DNA of 64,000 nt from Tigriopus japonicus (taxonomy: Eukaryota; Arthropoda; Copepoda; Harpacticoida; Harpacticidae). This document shows, piece by piece, positions 55,269-64,000 of this stretch. Under the pieces are notes generated by a model that worked only from the letters and a program-made list of their open reading frames with translations, was not told the DNA's origin and ran no database searches. Each line of letters starts with the position of its first letter. The stretch's first letter is position 1. The stretch is from the NCBI GenBank assembly GCA_010645155.1, contig CM021323.1:6901888-6965887 (forward strand). Reading direction: 5' to 3'. The position numbers and the translations under genes were made by a program.

Positions 55269-57323
55269 AGGGATAACCTATATAATAGTATAAATACTAC
55301 TAATACTCCGGTACGCAACCTCCGGTATGAGGCCGAGAGTTCGTAAACAAGAAGTACAAACGGCCATGTTGGGAGCCGAATATCAAACGGAAATCGACCA
55401 AAATTCCAAAATATAGTGCGCCAATCGGTGTTCCCTGTGTTTCAAGCGGGTCCAGCCAAGTCCTAGCCTTGGTAAAGGTCTACCCCAAGCCCCAAAATCA
55501 GTCCGATGTTGGTGTTTTGAAGACAACAAGTTCAGCCATGAACGAGTGAATGAAAGAGTGATTAAATGATCACATCATGGAGGGCAAATTGATTGGTCAC
55601 AAGTGCGAATGAACCCGCAAGGTGTCTTTTCTTCAAGATGGCGATCAAGTGATCAAATGAAATCTGATGACCAGGTTACCTGCTACAACCTTTAGAAGTG
55701 ATAGCCTTATCTAAAGCAAATAGAATGAATATGGACCTGAATCCGAGCGCAAATTCCTCGTGAAAATGTATTAAGACCCAACTTTCGCCCGTACCAAAAC
55801 GGGGAGTTTCTTTACGCACATCCAATACACAACTTGAACAACAAAGAATAACTTACGATTTCTTGAATTATCAACAACAAAATAATGTTTTTCGAGCTCA
55901 TCCACTATCCGACTTGAACGTCTTATTAGTATCTTTGAACTTACAATTGAACCCATCCATCAATATTGAAGGTATTTTCCTGAACTTAATTAACACATGC
56001 CAAACTTTGTATGAAATCAAGGTTGTTAAAGGTTGTGTCACCTTGGCATAAGTTAATGTTCTATAAATGATAGTCCATTTTCGAATTTCTTTTATTGAAT
56101 GGTTGTGTCTTTTAGCTCAGGATAATAAGGACAGGTAAGATATTGTGAAGAAGTTGTGTGATGGATGAGTGCGATAAAACTCCCCGTTTTGATCCGGGTG
56201 AGAGTATGTGGGGGGAAAGTTGGTTCTTAATCCCTTTTCAAGAGGAATTTGCGTTCGGATTAAGGTGGATATAGGTAGAACAAAGAAAGAAGAAGTCGTC
56301 AGTGTCAAGAATTCGATCAAATGAAGAACAAATTAAGATGACTTTGAAACCTTTCAGGTGGACCTACCAGAAATGGATGGGCTCAATATTTTGATCTGCC
56401 TTTCGAGTGAGTCAGCCATAATTGGTGATCTGACAGTCTAACCCGGATTACATGGACCCTCTCAAAGTCTTTAGAATGAAATACTCCCACCAAGATTGAA
56501 TTGTGTGGATTTTTCATTCAATCTGATTGTTAATTCCTGGACAAGGGGATCTAAGAAGATCAATCAAACCTTATCAAGTCTGGAGAGCCTATCCCTGCAA
56601 TGAAATGACATGATCCTTTGGTCCTGAAGGACCCTTAGCCCCAGTCCTGCGTGGTCCCGACCTTCTTGAGCCCCAAGACTTGAAACATTTTCAATCAAAT
56701 CCACAATCAAGGATTTAATCCTCATGTTTTTCACTCATTTTGTCTCAAGGACATTGTGATTGCCTTTGTTCCTATTCCAATCCGGATCAGATGGCTGATC
56801 TGATCCAGAATCGTCCAAAGTGCCCTTCAATAGTCATAGCCAACAACATCTCCGACTTGGACTCCATCTTGTTTCAAAATGAGACCATTCTTGTTCTTTC
56901 ATTTTCCTATGGAAATGGTTCCTGCGTTATGGAGGTGTTGACGAGGATGGAAGAGGAGTAACACTCCAGATACCACCACAGATACTTCTCCTTAGCATTG
57001 TTTCACTGATGTTGGACTAATGGGTGAAGCAAGATTCCATTTACGTATTTTCCTCATCGTTATGAGGACTAAAATCCTTTGGAGAGCTGAATGTCAAAAG
57101 TTCATGAGACGAGTAAAGAGTGCTGGGACCTCTAAAATCAAGGTGAAGAACATCCAGTCTACAAATATTAGCACAAAAAGTTTGACTGAATTCTTTCAAG
57201 ACGCATGTTCAACAGTTTTAGCCGTTAATAAGGATTAAATGACATTGTGTCAAAATATAACCTTGGCCTCATACCATTTTTTCAAAAATCGGAGTTCGTG
57301 TCCACCCCTTTCAGGGGTTCCTG
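55269..57323. mobile_element. Unclassified 2.06-kb insertion with 8-bp target duplication
   Basis: TCCTAGCC occurs at 55261-55268 and 57324-57331. Removing the insertion and one copy joins ...GPVLFLA to YINDIEGG of the LINE RT without loss. The ends are AGGGATAACC and ...GGGGTTCCTG, only weakly inverted. The interior has an inverted pair ACGGGGAGTTT (55799) / AAACTCCCCGT (56178) and ORFs at 56740-56961 and 57020-57238 that I do not recognise. An 8-bp duplication is compatible with hAT, but the family is unknown. Confidence 0.65.
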
Positions 57324-57331
57324 TCCTAGCC

Positions 57332-58275
57332 TACATAAATGATATTGAGGGCGGAATTTCAAACAAACTCTCCCTTTTTGCTGACGATACCAAATTATTT
57401 GCTCCAGTAAGCACACCTGAGCAAGCCGTTTCCCTCCAAGATGACATAAACCGGCTCGGAAATTGGGCTGACACCTGGAAGATGAGTTTTAACTCCGGCA
57501 AATGCTCGGTTGTTCATTTTGGCTCTAAAAACCTAAAAACACAATATCGGATGGGCCAGAATATCTTTGACTCATCCCCAAGTGTGCGCGACCTGGCTGT
57601 CATTGTACAAAGCGACTTGAAAGTCCACGAACATGTGAAAAGTGTGGCAGCCAAATGCAATCGTCTGATTGGAATGATTGGCCGATCATTCCAAAATAGG
57701 GGGAAAAAGCTAATGCTGCGGATCTATAGCTGTTACATTCTCCCAATCATGGATTATGCGTCTCCAGTTTGGAATCCGACGAAGAGCCAAGATGTTGCAG
57801 TCCTCGAGAGTGTCCATAGACGGTTCACTCGCCTCTTTGTTGGGATGAGGAACAAAACATATGCAGAAAGGTTGACTCTTCTCGGCATTCCAACTCTGGA
57901 GAAACGCCGGCAACGCTTGGACCTTATCCAATGCTTCCGAGTTCAGTCTGGCGTTGATTCAATTGGTGTAAATCTGTTCACCAAAAAACCGCTGTCCATT
58001 CCAAGGACACTCGCTCAACAGCAAATGGAAATCTCCACCCGGACAAATATTGTCTTTGTACGCGAGGCTCGTTCTTCAGCCAGCGGGTTATTAACGATTG
58101 GAACCGTCTACCACTGGAACTGAAACAATCTAAGTCACTTAACGATTTTAAGAGAGGAGTCCACATCGTTTTCGAAGCCGGCTTTTGAGGGCTCGTTTGA
58201 TTTGATCCGACCACATTCTCCCCATACACCTATACTGTGTTTAGAGAATAAAGCTACTATACTATACTATACTAA
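57332..58275 (+). pseudogene. LINE ORF2: RT C-terminal half and 3' tail
   Basis: Starts at AYINDIEGGISNKLSLFADD (catalytic DD), then NSGKCSVVHFG, VQSDLKVHEHVKS, RIYSCYILPIMDYASPVWNP and LGIPTLEKRR, the conserved order of CR1/Jockey-type RT. One frameshift occurs near 58100. The copy ends with AATAAAG and a CTATA-type tail (58254-58275). It completes the LINE that starts near 47 kb. Without the insertions the LINE would be roughly 4.3 kb, normal for the group. Confidence 0.8.
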
Positions 58276-58281
58276 ACATTA

Positions 58282-58830
58282 TTAAAGCAGCAAAGGCAAA
58301 ATATTGGCAAGCTCACTTCGATTCAAGCGCCCAAAATATGGGGAAAACCTGGCACGAAGCGAAGCGGCTCCTGGGGCTTTCCAAACTAAAGCTAAGGCCC
58401 CGTCCCAGATCGAGGTGAATTCTAAGCTTTGTAACGACATGGTTGATATTGCGTCCAATGAATGTCTTTCGTAAGTTGGGAACATTATGGGCGGGATATC
58501 CGCTAACCTATTACATGCCCTAAGCAACATCCAAAGGCAACGGAATCAAAGAACTTCCTACTTTAAGGTGGTTGCTTGTAATCAAATCCTAAATATCATT
58601 GACAAGCTACCCCTAAAATCGAGTTCTGGTTTCGATGGAATTTACGGTATTGTAGTAAAGGGTGTAAAAATTGCAATTGCAGAACCTCTTGCTCATCTTG
58701 TCAACCTTTCCCTAACCACAGGATACATTCCACGGGGTTGAAAATGTGGGAAGATTGTTCCCCTTTTTTAAAGGAGGAGATAGAATTGACATGTCAAATT
58801 TCCGGCCCATTGGCAAACTTCCGACGCCAA
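58282..58830 (+). pseudogene. LINE RT N-terminal fragment
   Basis: An independent LINE piece: AKAKYWQAHFDSSAQNMGKT, then LPLKSSSGFDGIYG, HLVNLSLTTGYIPRG, a stop, CGKIVPLF and a shifted SNFRPIGKLP. These are the finger motifs of RT. No palm follows; the fragment ends near the minisatellite. Confidence 0.7.
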
Positions 58831-58916
58831 TGCCCGAGCCTAGTTTTGCGTCCAAATGGACTCGTTCGTCCATTTGATTCTCTCGTGTAACCGTGGGTCT
58901 AACATTGTGTGGGCAT

Positions 58917-59055
58917 TTGACTTTTGGACATTTTGTCCACCCCTGTCCAAGAGGTGTCCAAAAGTGTCCAAAGGTGTCCAAAAGTATGGGTGTTTAATAG
59001 TGTCCAAAAGTAAGGGTGTCCAACAGTAAGTGTCCAAAAGTGTCCAAAAGTGTCC
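58917..59055. repeat. GTGTCCAAAA minisatellite
   Basis: About ten imperfect units of GTGTCCAAAA/GGTGTCCAAA. The reverse complement contains TGGACACC, also present in the array at 61641-61790, so the two arrays may share an origin. Confidence 0.8.
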
Positions 59056-59189
59056 ATAAATAGTATCTCGAAAAGTAATTGTTAAAAAATTCTTAGAATT
59101 ACATTCTTCAAACTCTCTTTCCAAAATAAAGTCAAAATAGTCACGAAACCTTTTCAAGAATAAGTCAACTCAGCATAAATGAACTTACA
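59056..59189. other. Short spacer, nothing seen
   Basis: Non-coding AT-rich sequence between minisatellite and LINE. Confidence 0.4.
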
Positions 59190-60865
59190 AATATTAAGAT
59201 CAAGATGCTTTTGAGGCCATCAAGAGCTTAAAGCTCTCGAGTTCTCTTGAACCTGATGGTGTGACATCTCAGTTTCTGATGAAATGTTCACAGATTCTTG
59301 CCCCTGTTTTCTCCTTTTTGATGCGTCGCATCTTAGATCAAGGCAATTTTCCCGCTACTCTAAAAGTAGCTCATGTCGTTCCAATTTTTAAGGGCGGAGA
59401 TAAGTCACTCCCTAGTAATTATAGGCCCATTTCTCTGACTTCCAGTATTGCAAAGGTGTTTGAGAAGATCATGAAGTCCAAGCTTGTTGAGTATTTGGAA
59501 GCCGATGATATTCTTCCCCCAGGAGAGCATGGGTTTCGAGCCCATTTTAGTACAGTAACCCAATTGGTTGACCATATCGAGCAAATCATTGAGGGGCTTG
59601 AAAGTCACGAGTCAGTTGATTTAGTTTATCTTGACTTTGACAAGGCCTTTGCTAAGGTAGATCATGGTCTTTTGTTCAATCAACTCAAAGAGTTTGGGAT
59701 CCAGGGTAAGGTCTTGAATTGGATTGGTAGTTTCATGAGTGATAGGAAGCAAATAGTCAAGGTTAAAGGATCATTTTGTGGCATATATGATGTCAAGTCA
59801 GGTGTTCCACAATGTTCAATTTTAAGTCCGCTCCTGTTTATTCTCTTTATTGCTCCTCTCCAGAAGTTTAGAACAAAAGCCAGTATTTCTTCATATGCTG
59901 ATGATACAAAATTAGTTTGTGGAAGGAATGGTCAGGACTCAAAATGTTTAGTTGAGGACTTGGAGAAAGTCTACCTAGGTATGGGTTGGCGAGAGCAACA
60001 TGGCATTGAACGGGATGAAATTCCGCACAATGACGTATGGGGCGTCAAAATTAGATGTTCAGCTCAAAGACAATGGAGGTTGTGATATTGAGCAGGTATC
60101 GTCCATGAGGGATTTGGGAGTTGTCATCCAAGATGATGAAAAGTTTGATGAGCATATCCAGTTGAAAGTGGGGAAGGCATTTCAAACATGTGGCTGGATC
60201 TATCGCACTTTCAAGTCCAGAGGTAGTATTGCGATGCTAACTCTGTCCAAGTCGATTGTTCAACCGCATCTTGAATATGCTTCCCCCATTTGGGCTCCAA
60301 TGAGTTTGGCAGGTTTGCAAAAGGTCGAGCAGGTTCAAAGATGTTTTACTAGGAACATCACTGGAATGAGTGAGCTCTCGTTTTGGGAGAGGCTCCAGAA
60401 GTTAGGCCTGTACAGTACTCAGAGAAGGTATGAAAGATATCTGATACTGTATGTTTTCAAGAGCATCTATGGGCTCTCTCCTAACCCAAGCTTTGAGATC
60501 AATTGTAGCGATCGTAGAGGTTTTACGTACGTTCTGAAAGCACCTCCAAATCCAAGGGAATCGAGGCTAGTTCGATCAATGAAGTCCTCTCTTCTATTTC
60601 GGGCTCCTTCATTGGGAAGACGTAGCAGCTGATCCTCTAACAGCATTTAAGGCAGGATTGGACAAATTCTTAAATACTATTCCTGACCAACCCACTATTC
60701 CAGGGTTGTACAGATCTGCCAACAGTAACTCAATGGTAGATCAAATTTCATATAAACGGCAATTTCATAAACTAAATTAATCATTAACTCTCTTTACAGG
60801 GAATCCCATTCCTTGTAGCGGTATCAAAAAAATCCGCCCCCCCCCCTCCAAAAAAAATAGTAATA
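59190..60865 (+). pseudogene. CR1-like LINE, RT to 3' end, best-preserved copy
   Basis: The long frame 59261-59990 carries AHVVPIFKGGDKSLPSNYRP, PGEHGFRAHFST, VDLVYLDFDKAF (first catalytic Asp), GVPQCSILSPLLF (the usual G-S is C-S) and SSYADDTKLV (catalytic DD). A frameshift near 59985 leads to frame 60000-60632 with RDLGVVIQDDEKFDEHI, SIVQPHLEYASPIWAP, RRYERYLILYVFKS and LLFRAPS. A small deletion near 60615 loses the FNLLP part and the frame, but the DNA continues to the family 3' end (SANSNS codons, UTR, hairpin at about 60799-60811) and an A/C-rich tail. Endonuclease and ORF1 are missing. Inactive, but few lesions suggest it is young. Confidence 0.85.
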
Positions 60866-61629
60866 ACAATACAATAAGTGAGCCAATTACTTGAAGTCCA
60901 AACTGAAATTGGAAATTTGAACTTTTACTCTTTTTATTTGACGACCGAGCCTCGTCAAAAACGCACGAAAGAACGATCGACTGAAGGAATGAACGAACAA
61001 ACGAATGTGAGACTGGGACTACTAAAAACACGCTAACACCTCACTTCATGTTAAAAATAGTATGCAAGTACATTTTAAAGCTAATTGAGTCAAGATTAGT
61101 TATGAAAGAAAGTTACTCAGTATTTTGATTTTTATTCCTAAGCATATCATTGTTGTAAGTGTTTCCTATGCAAGCGGCAAGAAGTCTTTGTAACTGAATG
61201 TCCGAAAATTTAAATTTTAAAGCACACTCAAACTGATACCAGATTGCAATGTAGGAGTTAAAAGTTAAAATGCTTTTACAAAAGGGTTTTAAGCAGCATT
61301 GATTTTTTATTAAAAAGACTAGACTCTTGTTTACAGATGAAGAAATAAAATGTAAATCATGAAACATGTTGAACAGTTACACTCATTTAATCATATTATA
61401 TAAAAAAAACATACAAATTGTTCTTACGTTCTACAACAAATGTTAATATGATATTATTGTAATCAGTGAGGCAAATAACCTCTTGGCCAAGGGTTGAATT
61501 AAAGATGGCAAGGTTTATTTTTCCAAGTAATGTTTCCAATAACAGAACTATTTTTGTTTGAGTTTGTAACCATTCATTTTTTAGAATTCAATTGCAATTT
61601 GTACAACTTTCTTTTATGTTTGTTTGACT
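60866..61629. other. No gene recognised
   Basis: AT-rich; nothing supported on either strand. Confidence 0.4.
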
Positions 61630-61640
61630 TTTGAACACTT

Positions 61641-61790
61641 ATGGACACCTTTTGGGGATTTTCAGACACCTTACAGGGATTTTGGACACCTATGGACACC
61701 TTTTGGGGATTTTCAGACACCTTACAGGGATTTTGGACACTTATGGGCACCTTTTGGTGATTTTCAGACACCTTACAGGGATTGCCCACC
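61641..61790. repeat. Three tandem 51-bp units
   Basis: Units start at 61641, 61692 and 61743, each ATGG(A/G)CACCTTTTGG... TTCAGACACCTTACAGGGATT. 51 bp is 17 codons, so the array stays open on both strands (plus TYGHLLGIFRHLTGILD, minus NPCKVSENPQKVSIGVQ). I treat this as a minisatellite, not a gene. Confidence 0.85.
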
Positions 61791-62564
61791 CTGCAATTGA
61801 TGAATCAAATGTGGAATTAAGTAATGTTTTTGGGTCTTTTTTGTTATTGTAAGTGGTCACTTTCTGGAAAGAACTGAAGACATCAGTAGGTGACCCTGCC
61901 TTGAATTTGAATACTTCAACTAAGAACTTTGTTGCCAACACATTGAATAAGTCACTGGTAGGAAGAACACAAATTTAAGCTTTTGCGTTATGTAGGGTTA
62001 ACCCAATGCATATATGGACAAAAACTAACTTGTGGCTTCAAGAACGAGTTAAAAAAAAGTTGGTCTTGATTCGCATGTTTGGTCACGCTAACTGTCCGCT
62101 CAACAGTTGTGGGGGCAACATTATCCTCATAAATTCAACGCATTCCGCCCCGCTTGGCAAATCAGCCTGACTAAAGCTTGCATGCTATCTACCGATTAAT
62201 AAATGATCTTAGGGTCCAGGTCGACTTCAAAAGTGGCCTACAAAATGATAGGCGGTACTAGAAATACTAAAAGGCAGAGATTGGCATTCAAATCTATGAT
62301 TGCCTGACCCGGCACGGACAGTCTGTGACGTCATTCATCATGCGGGAAGCCGAAGTTCATGATTAAAGTAACCTTTTCTTCTACGAAACACATCTAAACT
62401 ATTTCGCTCATTTGATAGGGCAGTTTGGTTATTGAAAGTCCTCAAGTCTGCTGGAAATGTGTCTAAGGTATTTATCCGATATGAAAAAAGTGAATTTCAA
62501 ATAGTGTGGAGTTTTAACAAGGGCCAATTAATGTCACACGATCGGGTGATTGACAACAAAATCT
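61791..62564. other. No gene recognised
   Basis: Nothing supported. Short ORFs only. Confidence 0.35.
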
Positions 62565-62834
62565 TAGTGATGTGGAATCTGGGCTTGCGCAAGTTTTTTT
62601 ACAGGAGGTTGCAAGGTAGGGTTACTGCTTGCAGAATGGGTGCTTTGCTCTTGTATTAGAGCAAACACGAATGTGAGTTTGATTTGCAACCCTGCTCAGA
62701 AGTCACGAAAGTCAGGGATGCCTTGCCTTTTGGTGATCCTTAAAGGAAAAACGGGTTTATGAAGACTGGTAGATAGAGGGGAATATGATTTCACATCGGT
62801 AAATTGGCAACCCCGGCACCAAGTCAGGTCACTA
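62565..62834. mobile_element. hAT-like MITE, second copy of the 46192 family
   Basis: 270 bp, begins TAGTGATGTGGAATCTGGGC and shares GGTTGCAAGGTAGGGT, AAAGTCAGGG and GGTTTATGAAGA with 46192-46489. Flanks CAAAATCT (62557-62564) and CAAAATCA (62835-62842) agree at 7 of 8 bases. The right inverted end is eroded (GGTCACTA). Confidence 0.8.
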
Positions 62835-62842
62835 CAAAATCA

Positions 62843-63654
62843 ACAAAGAAGAAGCACTCTGGTTTGTTATTGAACTTCGTTAGAATTAGCTGAATGTTCA
62901 ACTGAATGCTATTGACCAATCACCAGCGTGAATCATCGGCACCGTGTGTTAGCCTACGACGGCCAGTCTCTAGTAAGGGTCGCTAGGCGGTACTGGTCCA
63001 GTATGTCTTATCTGTCAATATCTGTGATTCATCCATCACTGTGACCATTAGCGCGAGCAAAAAATGACCCAAAAACATTACTCAATTTCACCTTTGATTC
63101 ATCAATATTGGTTGTCATTTGTCTGGTCACTTAATTTGAGTGTCTTTAAAATTTTGCCCACTCGATTAGAGACGTGTAAAGGACTGGCACGATTTTTGAG
63201 CTTTGTAGGCTCCTCAGGCTGCGCCACAATCGTTGCAAAAACTGTCAATGACAAAATTAACGTGCTACGGGTGTCACCGGTGTCACCCTCTAAATTTTCC
63301 GTTCGAAATCACAGCCTGAATTTCATCGAACCCAAAGAATGAACCCATTTTCTAGAATGTGATTATATAGCTCGAATATTTTTATTTAATGGACTTACTT
63401 TTACATTTGTTCGTTTCATCAATAGATTATGTTAAAAGGAATCAAGTTTTCATACTTTCATCCCAAGATGGAATGTTAAACATGCCAATTCGATTGGATC
63501 CCAAGGTTGATTGGTTTTTTTATCTCTTCACTAACTCCCTCGAAATATTTTTTTTTTTAAACTTAAAGATACCCTCCCATGGAAGTTTATGGAAGCTTCA
63601 AAAGCTGGACTTTGTTTGTCTTTAGTCTTGGTTTCACCAAGAAGCTCGAAAATC
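62843..63654. other. No gene recognised
   Basis: Short ORFs at 63064-63342 and 63389-63625 have no recognisable content. Confidence 0.35.
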
Positions 63655-64000
63655 ATGGAGTGGGAGGCTAGCAATGAGAATTATGATTTCCAGCAGAAAC
63701 GAACCATTTGCGTTCTTCTGCTTATGAGACCTGGCTTGCATTGAGAAGAACACGTATTTCAATTTTCAGCTCAATCGAACGCCGGAGTGAAAAGTTATGC
63801 CTTCTCAAACTTATGTACTGAAGAGAGCATAGAATGAATAAACTCGCTCTTTTGTGGTAAAACAATTACCACAAAAGGGCTAGTTCATTCATTCTTGGTA
63901 GGATTTGCACTGAACTTTGAGTGAGCATAACTTTTGTCTCCGACGTTCGATTGAGTTGAAAATTGAAATACGTATTCTTGTCAACATATGCAAGGTCTCA
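63655..64000. repeat. Fold-back element, copy 2 (reaches the window edge)
   Basis: Inverted ends ACGTATTTCAATTTTCAGCTC (about 63748-63768) and its inverse near 63950-63975. The centre has a tight hairpin, CTTTTGTGGTAA...TTACCACAAAAG (63850-63878). The same family as 38455-38770, in opposite orientation, including the GTGGGAGGCTA flank. The right border may lie outside the window. Confidence 0.65.

Noticed and set aside
61574..61852. Repeat protein with 17-residue units
   Set aside because: The 51-bp period keeps both strands open at once; no start context or splice signals, so a minisatellite is the simpler reading.

Overview
The window is animal nuclear DNA, not prokaryotic. Genes are split by spliceosomal introns (several only 60-80 bp), the intergenic space is AT-rich, and most of it is transposable elements. 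Gene content and the LINE, Tc1, hAT-like and tRNA-SINE load fit an arthropod, and I infer a crustacean, perhaps a copepod. The genes are a triple PAN-like secreted protein, a fibronectin-II/trypsin protease, a divergent 7TM receptor and two A4GALT-like glycosyltransferases. No sequence feature fixes the species.

Host genes. All five supported genes lie on the minus strand. They are a secreted protein of three PAN/apple-like six-cysteine repeats (638-2641), a four-exon FN2-FN2-trypsin-like protease (4607-7954), a three-exon seven-transmembrane receptor of 306 aa (11392-13571), and two paralogous type II membrane glycosyltransferases of the DXD/A4GALT type (17034-18169 and 40242-41376), which share one intron position. 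Exon joins were inferred by hand from GT/AG sites and reading phase, and all keep the frame. Three more short exon-like ORFs (3107-3307, 36869-37090, 39080-39388) are weak candidates.

Mobile DNA, 8-38 kb. This part holds broken LINE copies (8.7-10.7, 15.1-15.5, 22.2-22.7, 22.7-26.4, 29.4-29.8 and 37.4-37.7 kb). A small LTR retrotransposon with 117-bp LTRs and a 5-bp target duplication sits inside the 22.7-26.4 kb LINE, and its interior is mostly an 873-base assembly gap. There are also a tRNA-derived SINE, two Tc1/mariner remnants, and several MITE-like or fold-back elements, some with exact target-site duplications.

Mobile DNA, 43-64 kb. A Tc1-like element (43168-44679) is followed by a run of nested insertions. 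One LINE appears to run from about 47.0 to 58.3 kb. It is split by an LTR element (47576-49643, itself carrying a MULE-like insertion), a hAT-like element (49662-51455, carrying further insertions), a palindrome plus SINE cluster (about 52.6-53.1 kb), and an unclassified 2.06-kb insertion (55269-57323). Two more LINE pieces, two related minisatellites and another MITE and fold-back copy complete the window.

No CRISPR array, rRNA gene or canonical free-standing tRNA gene was found. I found no operon-like or defence-like novel system. The strongest items for follow-up are the unusual zymogen site of the protease, the diverging glycosyltransferase pair, and the datable nest of transposons.
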